Origin: Streptomyces speibonae
GTDB lineage: Bacteria > Actinomycetota > Actinomycetes > Streptomycetales > Streptomycetaceae
Direction: 5' to 3'
DNA length: 7,000 nucleotides
Assembly: GCA_000715605.1 (NCBI GenBank)
Contig: KL568533.1
Location: 108,663-115,662, forward strand
Below are positions 1-5,563 of the stretch, one piece after another. Both the position numbers and the translations under genes were made by a program. The notes under the pieces are model-generated. The model saw only the letters and a program-made list of their open reading frames with translations. It had not been told where the DNA came from and did not search any database. Position 1 is the first letter of the stretch. Every line of letters begins with the position of its first letter.

Positions 1-604
1 GGGATTCGTCGAGGTCGCCGACGTCGAGCCGGCGGGTGGGGATCATCAGGGACGGACGGCCGGCGAGGTCGAGAGAAGCTGCGGCGATGGGTTTGCACGC
101 GAGTGGGCCACCGATGTCTTCGCCCCATGCGCGTGCGGCGGCGAGGTCGTTGCCGATGTAGGACCGGGGTACGCGCAGGCCGCACACGGTGGCGGTGGTG
201 AGCTGCCCCGGCTTGTGGGCGGCGGCCCGGTAGACGTCGGGGTGGTTCATCCAGGTGACCGGCAGCGAAGTCAGGACTTGCACCATGCCGACCAGGGCCT
301 GCGACAGCGCCCATTCGCGGTAGGCGTCATCCACCTGGGGAGAGAGGACGGGGAGGCCGGGCCGGCCGTAGTAGACGGCCCGGACCTCCTCCAACCGCGC
401 CGCACGCCGGACGGTCTCCAGGCTCCCGAGCCATCCGGGCGCCGTGCCCCGGTGCTCGGCGGCCAGGACGATCCGCTGGGGGAATTCGGCCAGATCGAAC
501 CGCAGCACAGGGGTTCCGCTCTCGGAGAGTGCGTGAACCACCAGGTCAGCGGTGGGGTCGAGTTGCTCGGCGACGATCAGGACGTGCCCGCGCGGTGCAG
601 TCAC
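1..604 (-). CDS. tgmB: ATP-grasp ribosomal peptide maturase TgmB (partial, C-terminus outside the window)
   Basis: The first 201 residues of a TgmB-type ATP-grasp ligase are present. Enzymes of this family use ATP to activate side-chain carboxylates of a precursor peptide and join them to Ser/Thr (or Lys) side chains, giving the esters or amides of graspetides. Visible are a pre-ATP-grasp segment starting HVLIVAEQLDPTADLVV, a FDLAEFP segment near residue 40, VYYGRPG near 78, NHPDVYRAAAHKPGQL near 120-135, CGLRVPRSYIGND near 140-152 and a nucleotide-binding-type strand LACKPI near 168. All match the usual layout of the family. The catalytic and metal-binding C-terminal part (roughly another 110-130 residues in relatives) is beyond base 1. 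The GTG start lies 4 nt after the tgmA stop, with a weak GCGAGG upstream, so translation is probably coupled to tgmA. Family assignment is firm; the exact ring chemistry cannot be read from this part. Confidence 0.88.
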   Translation of the reverse strand, partial: MTAPRGHVLIVAEQLDPTADLVVHALSESGTPVLRFDLAEFPQRIVLAAEHRGTAPGWLGSLETVRRAARLEEVRAVYYGRPGLPVLSPQVDDAYREWALSQALVGMVQVLTSLPVTWMNHPDVYRAAAHKPGQLTTATVCGLRVPRSYIGNDLAAARAWGEDIGGPLACKPIAAASLDLAGRPSLMIPTRRLDVGDLDES

Positions 605-608
605 CGTG

Positions 609-884
609 TTACCTCGCGACCTTGATCAGTCCGTGCCCGGCCGGTACCTGCCTGGGGTCGGGTTCCTCGAACAGGTACGGGTCCTTCGTCTCGTCCGCCG
701 GCCCGTTGGAGTCGTTGTTGGTGGCCGTGGAGGAGGCCGCGATGGGCTCCAAGGCCCACAGCCCGCCGTCAGGAGTGACGTTGACCTGTCGGTCCGCGTC
801 GTAGCGGAACGAGTGGGGATCGATGGTGACGGTGTAAGCGGGTGCCGGTTCCTGAGCGCCGAGGGGTACGAGAGTCGTGGCCAT
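609..884 (-). CDS. tgmA: Graspetide precursor peptide TgmA (putative ATP-grasp target RiPP)
   Basis: This is a 91-residue precursor, the likely substrate of the adjacent TgmB. Its ATG is preceded by a strong AAGGAGA (891-897) at 6-nt spacing. The leader-like N-terminus (about residues 1-47) includes FRYDADRQVNVTPDG at about 26-40, resembling the YDP-x-RQ-x-x-V-x-x-DG element of TgmA leaders and probably read by the maturase. The C-terminal part is rich in possible acceptors (S51, S52, T53, T55, S59, T66) and acidic donors (D58, D64, E65, D68, E73, E74, D76), as expected of a graspetide core. Which residues are linked is inference. Unusually, the acidic block is followed by a basic tail ending GHGLIKVAR, so the modified core may be internal or the tail may be removed. 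No signal peptide is present. Identification rests on the leader motif plus adjacency to the ATP-grasp gene. Confidence 0.85.
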   Translation of the reverse strand: MATTLVPLGAQEPAPAYTVTIDPHSFRYDADRQVNVTPDGGLWALEPIAASSTATNNDSNGPADETKDPYLFEEPDPRQVPAGHGLIKVAR

Positions 885-970
885 GGATGGTCTCCTTGGG
901 TGGTGGATGTCGTCGTGCAGCCCGCCCCGGTGTCGGTGCGAGTGGGAATCAACGAGACGGGGCCGGGTGT

Positions 971-1210
971 TCAGGCGCGGTCCCTCGCTGCGCAGTACTG
1001 CCACACCATGTGGTCCAGTTCGGCGATGCACATGGCGCGGCCGTGGAGCGGCGCCTGTGCCCCGGACGAGACCACGGGACCGATCCAGGTCACGGTCACG
1101 TTCGAGCGTCGGCAGTACAGCCAGCAGGTGCCGGTGATCCAAGGGTCGCCCGGGAGTCGGCGGCCCTCGGTGGCAGCGGGGTGGCACGCGATGTGTCCGT
1201 GAGTGCTCAC
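971..1210 (-). CDS. Small Cys-containing protein of unknown function in the graspetide operon
   Basis: A 79-aa hypothetical protein starts at GTG 1210. That start overlaps the stop of the upstream 52-aa gene in a GTGA arrangement, and no Shine-Dalgarno is visible, so translation is probably coupled. A longer reading from ATG 1252 is possible, but the overlap favours 1210. The sequence has five Cys (9, 29, 33, 61, 73), with a CxxxC at 29-33 in TGTCWLYCRR, then TWIGPVV and CIAELDHMVWQYC. The spacing hints at a degenerate zinc-ribbon-like fold, but no complete Cys4 site is evident and this is inference only. It has no signal peptide or membrane segment. It lies 86 nt upstream of tgmA on the same strand and may be cotranscribed with it. 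I do not recognise a named family. It could be an accessory or regulatory component of the cluster, or simply a neighbour. Confidence 0.68.
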   Translation of the reverse strand: MSTHGHIACHPAATEGRRLPGDPWITGTCWLYCRRSNVTVTWIGPVVSSGAQAPLHGRAMCIAELDHMVWQYCAARDRA

Positions 1211-1365
1211 CGGAGTGCGGCCGCGTGGTGACGGTGCCGAGTGCACCTGCACGGCGGCCAGTTGTCGGAGAGCGGGATCGCCCTGATCGGCGTCACCTCG
1301 TGCTCTTCGCGGATCACGATCTTCTTGCCGTCCGGAGTCACCCGGTACACCGCCATGGTCATCAT
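1207..1365 (-). CDS. Small hypothetical protein, first gene of the graspetide operon
   Basis: A 52-aa protein reads MMTMAVYRVTPDG near its start, continues with KKIVIREEHEVTPIRAIPLSDNWPPC in consecutive parts, and ends with a basic Cys/His/Arg-rich tail (CRCTRHRHH, about 39-47). The ATG at 1365 is chosen because GAGGA lies 5 nt upstream; ATG 1362 or 1356 could also serve. The frame stays open upstream to 1524, but that part runs through the intergenic region and has no ribosome-binding site. The gene ends in a 4-nt GTGA overlap with the 79-aa gene, and it is divergent from the XRE regulator gene. No domain is recognised. The Cys-x-Cys plus His-rich end could bind metal or nucleic acid, but this is speculation. 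The good ribosome-binding site and the coupled downstream gene support it being real. Confidence 0.65.
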   Translation of the reverse strand: MMTMAVYRVTPDGKKIVIREEHEVTPIRAIPLSDNWPPCRCTRHRHHAAALR

Positions 1366-1395
1366 GTCTGTCCTCAGCTCGCGGACATTTCCCTT

Positions 1396-1418
1396 GTTCG
1401 CTGTCCGTAACCAGTCAA
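1396..1418 (-). promoter_or_regulatory. Candidate promoter/operator for the graspetide-side operon
   Basis: A TTGACT hexamer (plus-strand complement at 1413-1418) matches the -35 consensus on the minus strand, upstream of the 52-aa gene. Immediately downstream is an imperfect inverted repeat, GTTCG at 1396-1400 and CGTAAC at 1406-1411 on the plus strand, which could bind a dimeric regulator. I do not see a good TAnnnT -10 element at 17-18 nt spacing, so the promoter call is tentative. The divergent XRE protein is the obvious candidate ligand, by location only. Confidence 0.35.
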
Positions 1419-1439
1419 CGACACTCTGCGTGAGTGAAG

Positions 1440-1458
1440 GTGCACAGGAAGTGCACAG
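1440..1458. repeat. Tandem GTGCACAG repeat, candidate operator between divergent genes
   Basis: The octamer GTGCACAG occurs at 1440-1447 and again at 1451-1458, an 11-bp period close to one helical turn, so both copies face the same side of the DNA. Each contains the 6-bp palindrome GTGCAC. The pair lies 69 nt before the XRE start and 75 nt from the 52-aa gene start. A cooperative or autoregulatory binding site is plausible, but no protein has been shown to bind here. Confidence 0.4.
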
Positions 1459-1526
1459 GGCATCGCGTGGGTAGTCGTGTGCTGAGAGCATGAAGAGCAG
1501 GAGCACCGACCGGGAAGACACCACGT

Positions 1527-2699
1527 ATGAGCGCAGAGAGCACCACGCCTGGGCCGGGCGCCAACGTCAAGGTTCTGCGCGTGCAGCGGGGCTGGCTGCA
1601 GGACCACCTGGCCGCCAGGGCGGGCATGTCGAAGTCCATGCTCGGCAAGATCGAACGAGGTGAGCGGCCGCTGACCCAGGGCATGGGCGCGGCGCTGTCC
1701 AACGCTTTCGGGATCACGCTGGACGAATTGCTCGGACGGAGCCCGGTCGGCCCGGGTGACGAGGACCGACTGAAGGAGCTGCGGAGTGTCATGCGGCGCT
1801 TCGATCTGCCCACGGATGAGCCGGTCCGCGCCGAGATCCTGGAGCAGGATCTGACGGAACTCGTCCGCCTTCGCGGCGACGCCGATCTGGCCGCCGTGAT
1901 GCAGCGCCTGCCCGGCCTGCTGCGCCGGGCGCAGGACCGCGCGCATGCGACAGGTCTGCCGGAGCACTGGGCACAGGTGACCGACGTCTACAGCACGACC
2001 TACTGGCTCGCCGCGCGGCACCGCTGGATGACGCTGGCGGAACTGGCGGTGGTCAAGCAGCAGCAGGCGGCGGAGCGGGCGAACCCGTTGACTCGCGCCG
2101 TCGCGGCCCGGGACGAGGCCGGTACGTTCCTCAACGGCGGAGACTTCGCGGGCGGTCTCGCAGTGGTGGACCATGCGGTGGTGGAGGCCGAGTCGACCCT
2201 GTCGGGCCGGGCCCGCAGCCTCGGGCTCGGTCTGCTGCATCTGCGGGGGATGACGCTCGCCGGCCGGCTGGCGGACAAGAAGACGGCGCAGCGGCACATC
2301 GAGGCGGCACGGAAGGCGGCCGAGGTCGTCGACACCGACGTGAACGTCAACGGTATCCATTTCGGGCCGGAGAACACGGCAACGCACGTGGTGGCGACCA
2401 ACGCGGACCTGAACCGGCACGCGGATGCTCTGGAGACCGGGGAGAGATACCTGCGAGAGGGCCCCACGCTGCCCGCCACGCGTATCGGACCACTGCACAT
2501 GAACGTGGCGCGCTCGAAGCTGGCGCTGGGCGACCGCGACGGAGCGGTGGACTCTCTCGCCGACGCGTGGAAGGCGACACCGCAGATGGCGAAGGTGCAC
2601 CCGACCTTCCAGGAACTGAGCCGGGTGCTCGTCTCGCTGCACAAGCGGAGCAACCCCAAGGTGACAGCGCTGGCGAAGCGAGCGGGGATCGCCCTCTAG
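1527..2699 (+). CDS. XRE-family helix-turn-helix regulator with helical (TPR-like) C-terminal domain
   Basis: This 390-aa cytoplasmic DNA-binding protein has a canonical XRE/Cro-type HTH at about residues 14-70, running from NVKVLRVQRGWLQDHLAA through MSKSMLGKIERGER to FGITLDELLG. The rest (about 75-390) is predicted all-helical and rich in Ala/Leu/Arg, with repeated helix pairs resembling tetratricopeptide repeats. It includes HFGPENTATHVVA near 278-290, a segment type common in large streptomycete XRE regulators. The ATG at 1527 has GGGAAG 9-10 nt upstream, an acceptable ribosome-binding site. It is divergent from the tgm-side operon and shares a 161-nt intergenic region with it, so it is the likely cluster regulator (inference). 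The C-terminal domain probably senses a peptide, protein or other ligand, but nothing in the sequence identifies it. There is no membrane segment or enzymatic motif. Confidence 0.9.
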   Translation: MSAESTTPGPGANVKVLRVQRGWLQDHLAARAGMSKSMLGKIERGERPLTQGMGAALSNAFGITLDELLGRSPVGPGDEDRLKELRSVMRRFDLPTDEPVRAEILEQDLTELVRLRGDADLAAVMQRLPGLLRRAQDRAHATGLPEHWAQVTDVYSTTYWLAARHRWMTLAELAVVKQQQAAERANPLTRAVAARDEAGTFLNGGDFAGGLAVVDHAVVEAESTLSGRARSLGLGLLHLRGMTLAGRLADKKTAQRHIEAARKAAEVVDTDVNVNGIHFGPENTATHVVATNADLNRHADALETGERYLREGPTLPATRIGPLHMNVARSKLALGDRDGAVDSLADAWKATPQMAKVHPTFQELSRVLVSLHKRSNPKVTALAKRAGIAL

Positions 2700-2740
2700 G
2701 AGGCCGTCGCACTGCCCGCCGCACATCCCCGTTGAAGGCT

Positions 2741-2755
2741 TCGGGGTGGCCCCGA
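2741..2755 (+). terminator. Short hairpin after the XRE gene
   Basis: TCGGGG (2741-2746) pairs perfectly with CCCCGA (2750-2755) across a 3-nt TGG loop, 42 nt after the XRE stop. There is no U-tract, as is usual in high-GC actinobacteria. It is a possible transcription terminator between convergent genes. Confidence 0.35.
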
Positions 2756-2800
2756 CGGCGGCGCACGCACAGTTGAGGGCCGAGCGCCCGCGCTTGGACC

Positions 2801-2822
2801 GGCCGGGGCGACGCCCGCGGCC
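2801..2822 (-). terminator. GC-rich hairpin downstream of the MarR gene
   Basis: GGCC (2801-2804) and GGGC (2806-2809) pair with GCCC (2813-2816) and GGCC (2819-2822) around a GAC loop, with a small internal bulge. It lies 10 nt beyond the stop codon of the minus-strand MarR gene, in the gap where that gene converges with the XRE gene. A terminator, possibly bidirectional, is the natural reading. It lacks a U-tract. Confidence 0.4.
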
Positions 2823-2832
2823 CGTCCCGGCG

Positions 2833-3342
2833 TCAGTCCTCCTCGAAGTCGCCCGCCGCCAGGCGCAGGGGGCGGAGCATGGCGAAGAGTTCGGCGCATT
2901 CCTCGGCGTCGTAGGCGCTCAGGCCGAAGTCCATGGCCATCAGGTCGCGGGTGGCGGCCTCGACGACCTCGCGGCCCTTGTCGGTGATGGTCGCGAGGGT
3001 GCCGCGGCCGTCGTTGGGGTTGGGGCGCTTGTCGACCAGGCCCGAGCGCACCAGGCGGTCCACGGTGTTCGTCACCGACGTGGGGTGCACCATGAGCCGT
3101 TCGCCGATCTTGGACATCGGCAGCTCACCGGACTTGGAGAAGGTCAGCAGCACCAGGGCCTCGTACCGCGCGAAGGTGAGCCCGTACGGCTTGACCACCG
3201 CGTCGACCTCGGCCAGCAGGATCTGGTGGGCCCGCATGACCGAAGTGATCGCGGCCATCGACGGCACGTTTCCCCAGCGCTGCTTCCAGAGCTCGTCGGC
3301 GCGGGCGATGGGATCGAACGAGAGACTGAGCGGCTTCGGCAC
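2833..3342 (-). CDS. MarR-family transcriptional regulator
   Basis: This 169-aa winged-helix regulator has an N-terminal dimerisation helix region (about 1-55), a DNA-binding segment from LPMSKIGERLMVHPTSV through TNTVDRLVRSGLVDKR (about 74-106), and a wing with NPNDGRGTLATITDKG (about 108-123). A C-terminal helical dimerisation segment ends in an acidic EED. Length and layout are normal for MarR. The start is the GTG at 3342. There is no Shine-Dalgarno, but a TAGGGT -10-like hexamer ends 7 nt before it, implying a leaderless mRNA. The gene lies 43 nt downstream of the MTH1187-type gene on the same strand and converges with the XRE gene. MarR proteins typically repress their own or neighbouring genes and release DNA on binding a small ligand. 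The ligand and targets here are unknown. Confidence 0.93.
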   Translation of the reverse strand: MPKPLSLSFDPIARADELWKQRWGNVPSMAAITSVMRAHQILLAEVDAVVKPYGLTFARYEALVLLTFSKSGELPMSKIGERLMVHPTSVTNTVDRLVRSGLVDKRPNPNDGRGTLATITDKGREVVEAATRDLMAMDFGLSAYDAEECAELFAMLRPLRLAAGDFEED

Positions 3343-3349
3343 GGAGCAG

Positions 3350-3378
3350 ACCCTACCGGCCGGTCATATGTCGGTCAG
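3350..3378 (-). promoter_or_regulatory. Leaderless promoter of the MarR gene with embedded palindrome
   Basis: On the minus strand CTGACC (complement of 3373-3378) and TAGGGT (complement of 3350-3355) are separated by exactly 17 nt, and TAGGGT ends 7 nt before the GTG. That geometry places the transcription start at or next to the start codon. The spacer contains the perfect 10-bp palindrome ACCGGCCGGT (3355-3364) and CATATG, a natural position for autorepression by the encoded MarR protein (inference). Confidence 0.6.
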
Positions 3379-3385
3379 CCCTGTC

Positions 3386-3706
3386 TCACACATCGGTCCG
3401 CTTTCCCTCTCCGCCCTGCGCCAGGTGCCGCTCGACGGTCTCCACCTTCGAGGTGAGCCCGTCCTCCACACCCGGTCGGATGTCGGCCTTGAGGACCAGG
3501 GAGACACGCGGCGCGCGCTCCTCCACGGCGGCCACGGCGCGCTTGACCACGTCCATGACCTCGTCCCACTCACCCTCCACCGAGGTGAACATCGCGTCCG
3601 TGCGGTTCGGCAGCCCGGACTCGCGCACCACCCGCACCGCGTCGGCGACGTACTCCCCCACGTCCTCGCCGACGCCCAGCGGCGTCACGGAGAAGGCGAC
3701 GATCAC
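3386..3706 (-). CDS. MTH1187-family (DUF77) thiamine-binding-like protein
   Basis: This 106-aa cytoplasmic protein starts [20 protein letters not shown], with [19 protein letters not shown] near 36-54 and a final strand with LKADIRPG near 72-79. These are the hallmarks of the MTH1187/YkoF-like ferredoxin-fold family. Members are short oligomeric proteins and some bind thiamine or related compounds; direct ligand binding here is not shown. Length is typical for the family. The GTG start overlaps the stop of the upstream DUF3817 gene by 4 nt (GTGA), so the two are probably co-translated. There is no signal peptide or membrane segment. The C-terminus is followed by a short polar tail ([10 protein letters not shown]). 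No THI-box riboswitch is visible upstream of the operon, so a link to thiamine supply is not supported by regulation. Confidence 0.88.
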   Translation of the reverse strand: MIVAFSVTPLGVGEDVGEYVADAVRVVRESGLPNRTDAMFTSVEGEWDEVMDVVKRAVAAVEERAPRVSLVLKADIRPGVEDGLTSKVETVERHLAQGGEGKRTDV

Positions 3707-4047
3707 GCGTTCACGACCCCCTCGGTGCGGGCGCGGGAGGCGATCACCGCGTCCTCGGCCTCACGCTTGAGCCGGCGGTCGGCGAAGAAGCCGCCGGTGG
3801 GCAGGACCGACATCAGGAAGTAGAACGCCGCAGTCTTCAACGGCCACTTGGCGCGGTTCCAGGCGTCCGCCCAGAAGAGCACGTACAGCACGAAGAGGAA
3901 GCCGTGGACCGCGCCCATCACCGGGACGGCGTTGAAGTCCGTGGTCCGCTTCAGGACCGAGCAGACGAGCAGGAGCAGGAACGAGATCGCTTCCGGGGCC
4001 GAGACCAGGCGGAGTCGGCGGAGGGCGGTGGCGGTCTTGATGTCCAC
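3703..4047 (-). CDS. DUF3817 small integral membrane protein
   Basis: This 114-aa protein has three predicted transmembrane segments: about residues 17-33 ([12 protein letters not shown]), 41-61 ([18 protein letters not shown]) and 69-88 ([17 protein letters not shown]). They are followed by a charged cytoplasmic-type tail, [15 protein letters not shown]. The arrangement, with AVHGFLF and [12 protein letters not shown] segments, matches DUF3817. The function is unknown; some relatives are annotated simply as membrane proteins. The GTG start at 4047 has an AAGGTGA ribosome-binding site immediately upstream, which fixes the start. It is the first gene of the minus-strand unit and overlaps the MTH1187-type gene by 4 nt. 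It is divergent from the AIM24 operon across a 231-nt gap (4048-4278). The family pairing may imply a shared role at the membrane (inference). Confidence 0.87.
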   Translation of the reverse strand: MDIKTATALRRLRLVSAPEAISFLLLLVCSVLKRTTDFNAVPVMGAVHGFLFVLYVLFWADAWNRAKWPLKTAAFYFLMSVLPTGGFFADRRLKREAEDAVIASRARTEGVVNA

Positions 4048-4096
4048 GGGTCACCTTCGGTGGGAGAGACGTCGGCGTCGACGGTTCGGACGGCTG

Positions 4097-4131
4097 GCGC
4101 GCGTGGTTTGTGAACACACGCACAAGCGCGC
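4097..4131. repeat. Imperfect inverted repeat upstream of the DUF3817 gene
   Basis: GCGCGCGTG (4097-4105) and CAAGCGCGC (4123-4131) form 9-bp arms with one mismatch around a 17-nt loop. The loop contains a second small palindrome, TGTGAACACA (4109-4118). On the minus strand this lies about 50-85 nt before the DUF3817 start, in the promoter or 5' leader. It could be an operator or an mRNA hairpin. A CACAAT hexamer on the minus strand near 4136-4141 is a weak -10 candidate just upstream of it. Confidence 0.35.
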
Positions 4132-4162
4132 GTCCATTGTGGCAAACCCCGGACGCGATCAC

Positions 4163-4204
4163 GGGAGGGGGTTCAGGAGGGGGCCTTGAGGGGGGCCATC
4201 GGGG
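4163..4204 (+). other. Potential G-quadruplex-forming tract
   Basis: Five runs of at least three G (4163-4165, 4167-4171, 4179-4183, 4190-4195, 4201-4204) are separated by loops of 1, 7, 6 and 5 nt, satisfying the common G3+N1-7 pattern. The tract lies between the divergent DUF3817 and AIM24 genes, about 30 nt upstream of the proposed AIM24 promoter. In a GC-rich genome such motifs occur by chance, so function is unproven. Confidence 0.4.
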
Positions 4205-4235
4205 TTTCCTCGGGGTGCGACTCCGCCCCGGGGAT

Positions 4236-4265
4236 CTGTCGGAGGGGCAAAGGGGCGGCTACCGT
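4236..4265 (+). promoter_or_regulatory. Candidate leaderless promoter of the AIM24 operon
   Basis: CTGTCG (4236-4241) and TACCGT (4260-4265) are 18 nt apart. The second hexamer ends 7 nt before a GTG at 4273, which is in frame with the first AIM24 gene two codons before the ATG at 4279. No ribosome-binding site is seen close to either start, and the GGAGGGG at 4241-4247 is too far away. The geometry is the same as at the MarR gene on the other side. Confidence 0.45.
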
Positions 4266-4278
4266 CGCAAGCGTGGCG

Positions 4279-4911
4279 ATGTTCCGACTTCAGAGCAGCA
4301 AGGTGCTCGCCGTCGACCTGACCGGGGACGCCGTGAAGGCGAAGAACGGCTCCATGGTCGCGTACGACGGCGAGATGGCCTTCAAGAAGCTCACGGGTGG
4401 CGGTGAGGGCCTGCGGGGGATGGTGACCCGGCGGCTCACGGGCGAGCAGATGACACTGATGGAGGTGAAGGGGCACGGGACCTGCTTCTTCGCGGACCGG
4501 GCCTCCGAGATCAACCTGGTGGGGCTCCAGGGCGACAAGCTGTACGTGGAGTCCAGCAACCTGCTGGCCACGGACGGAGGGCTGCGCACCGGGACCACGT
4601 TCACCGGTCTGCGCGGGGCCTCGCAGGGCAACGGGCTGTTCACGACCACGATCGAGGGGCACGGCCAGGCGGCGATCATGTCCGACGGTCCGGCCGTGCT
4701 GCTCCGGGTCAGCCCGCAGTACCCGCTGACGGTCGACCCGGGGGCCTACGTGGCCCACCAGGGGAATCTGCGGCAGTCCTTCCAGTCGGGCGTGACCTTC
4801 CGCACGCTGATGGGAGAGGGCGGCGGCGAGGCCTTCCAGATCCGGTTCGAGGGCGACGGGGTGGTCTACGTCCAGCCCAGTGAGCGCAACACGATCGCGG
4901 GGGACGTCTGA
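4279..4911 (+). CDS. AIM24 family protein, paralogue 1
   Basis: This 210-aa protein of the AIM24/DUF124 family has a beta-strand-rich single-domain fold of unknown biochemical role, named from the yeast mitochondrial protein AIM24. Recognisable segments are NGSMVAYDGEMAFKKLTGG (23-41), GTCFFADRASEINLVGLQGD (67-86), LYVESSNLLA (88-97), GNGLFTTTIEGHG (117-129), VDPGAYVAHQGN (152-163) and the terminal GEAFQIRFEGDGVVYVQPSE (183-202). Full length is typical for bacterial members. It has no signal peptide or membrane segment and is probably cytoplasmic or peripheral. The ATG start is conventional, but GTG 4273, two codons earlier, fits a leaderless transcript better. It is the first of three consecutive family members, with only 1 nt before the next. 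The function is unknown; scaffold or binding roles are inference. Confidence 0.92.
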   Translation: MFRLQSSKVLAVDLTGDAVKAKNGSMVAYDGEMAFKKLTGGGEGLRGMVTRRLTGEQMTLMEVKGHGTCFFADRASEINLVGLQGDKLYVESSNLLATDGGLRTGTTFTGLRGASQGNGLFTTTIEGHGQAAIMSDGPAVLLRVSPQYPLTVDPGAYVAHQGNLRQSFQSGVTFRTLMGEGGGEAFQIRFEGDGVVYVQPSERNTIAGDV

Positions 4912-4912
4912 C

Positions 4913-5563
4913 ATGGGCTTCCGGGAGATCAACTCCAAGATGATCGAGGTCACCGTGGCACCCGGTCAGCGGCTGTTCAGCCAGCGCGGGGCGATGCTCG
5001 CGTACACGGGCGAGGTCTCGTTCACCCCGAACATGACCGGCGGTCAGGGCGGAGTGATGTCGATGATCGGCCGGCGCGTGGCCAACGAGGACACGCCCCT
5101 GATGACCGTCGAGGGCAGCGGCACGGTCCTGTTCGGGCACGGCGGCCACCACATCCAGGTGATCAACCTCGCCGGGGACACGCTGTACGTCGAGGCGGAC
5201 CGGCTGCTCGCCTTCGAGGGCACGCTGGAGCAGGGCACGGTGTTCCTCGGCTCCCAGGGCGGGGTGATGGGCATGGTCCGGGGGCAGGTCTCCGGGCAGG
5301 GGCTGTTCACCACGTCGCTGAAGGGGCACGGCGCGGTCGCCGTGATGGCCCACGGAGGGGTGATCGAGGTGCCGATCACCCCGCAGCGGCCCGTGCACGT
5401 CGACCCCCAGGCGTACGTCGCCCACCACGGCGACGTCCGCAACAAGCTGTCGACCGCCCTCGGCTGGCGGGACATGGTGGGCCGGGGCTCCGGCGAGGCC
5501 TTCCAATTGGAGCTGAGCGGCAGCGGTGCCGTGTACGTCCAGGCGTCGGAGGAGAAGCTGTGA
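4913..5563 (+). CDS. AIM24 family protein, paralogue 2
   Basis: This 216-aa AIM24-family paralogue starts at ATG 4913, one base after the stop of paralogue 1, with GGGGGA about 8 nt before it inside the preceding gene. It shares with paralogue 1 the strands GAMLAYTGEVSF (26-37), the GSGTVLFGHGGHHIQVINLAGD segment (68-89, spanning the same place as GTCFFADRAS in copy 1), LYVEADRLLA (91-100), GQGLFTTSLKGHG (128-140), VDPQAYVAHHGDV (163-175) and GEAFQLELSGSGAVYVQASE (194-213). Gly-rich loops with repeated GGV occur at 43-48 and 116-119. No catalytic site is evident, nor is there a signal peptide or membrane span. Tandem placement and graded similarity indicate ancient duplication, and the products could assemble as a hetero-oligomer (inference). 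The last 4 nt overlap the start of paralogue 3. Confidence 0.92.
   Translation: MGFREINSKMIEVTVAPGQRLFSQRGAMLAYTGEVSFTPNMTGGQGGVMSMIGRRVANEDTPLMTVEGSGTVLFGHGGHHIQVINLAGDTLYVEADRLLAFEGTLEQGTVFLGSQGGVMGMVRGQVSGQGLFTTSLKGHGAVAVMAHGGVIEVPITPQRPVHVDPQAYVAHHGDVRNKLSTALGWRDMVGRGSGEAFQLELSGSGAVYVQASEEKL

Noticed and set aside
552..1202. 216-aa plus-strand open frame across the graspetide region
   Set aside because: It overlaps tgmA and the small ORFs, which have proper starts and ribosome-binding sites. Its product has no recognisable domain and reads like antisense of the real genes.
1374..2726. 450-aa open frame antisense to the XRE gene
   Set aside because: It is a high-GC shadow. The plus-strand frame has a clear HTH domain, normal codon bias and a ribosome-binding site, while the antisense product is Arg/His/Gln-rich low-complexity sequence with no domain.
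2746..3456. 236-aa plus-strand open frame opposite the MarR gene
   Set aside because: It is antisense to a complete MarR gene. The product is His/Gly/Val-rich without a domain, and no ribosome-binding site was seen.
3707..4200. Thiamine (THI-box) riboswitch controlling the MTH1187-type gene
   Set aside because: No recognisable THI-box core was seen upstream of DUF3817 or within it. The gene is simply coupled to DUF3817.
4159..4953. 264-aa minus-strand open frame across AIM24-1
   Set aside because: It is antisense to a well-supported AIM24 gene and has a composition typical of a shadow frame.
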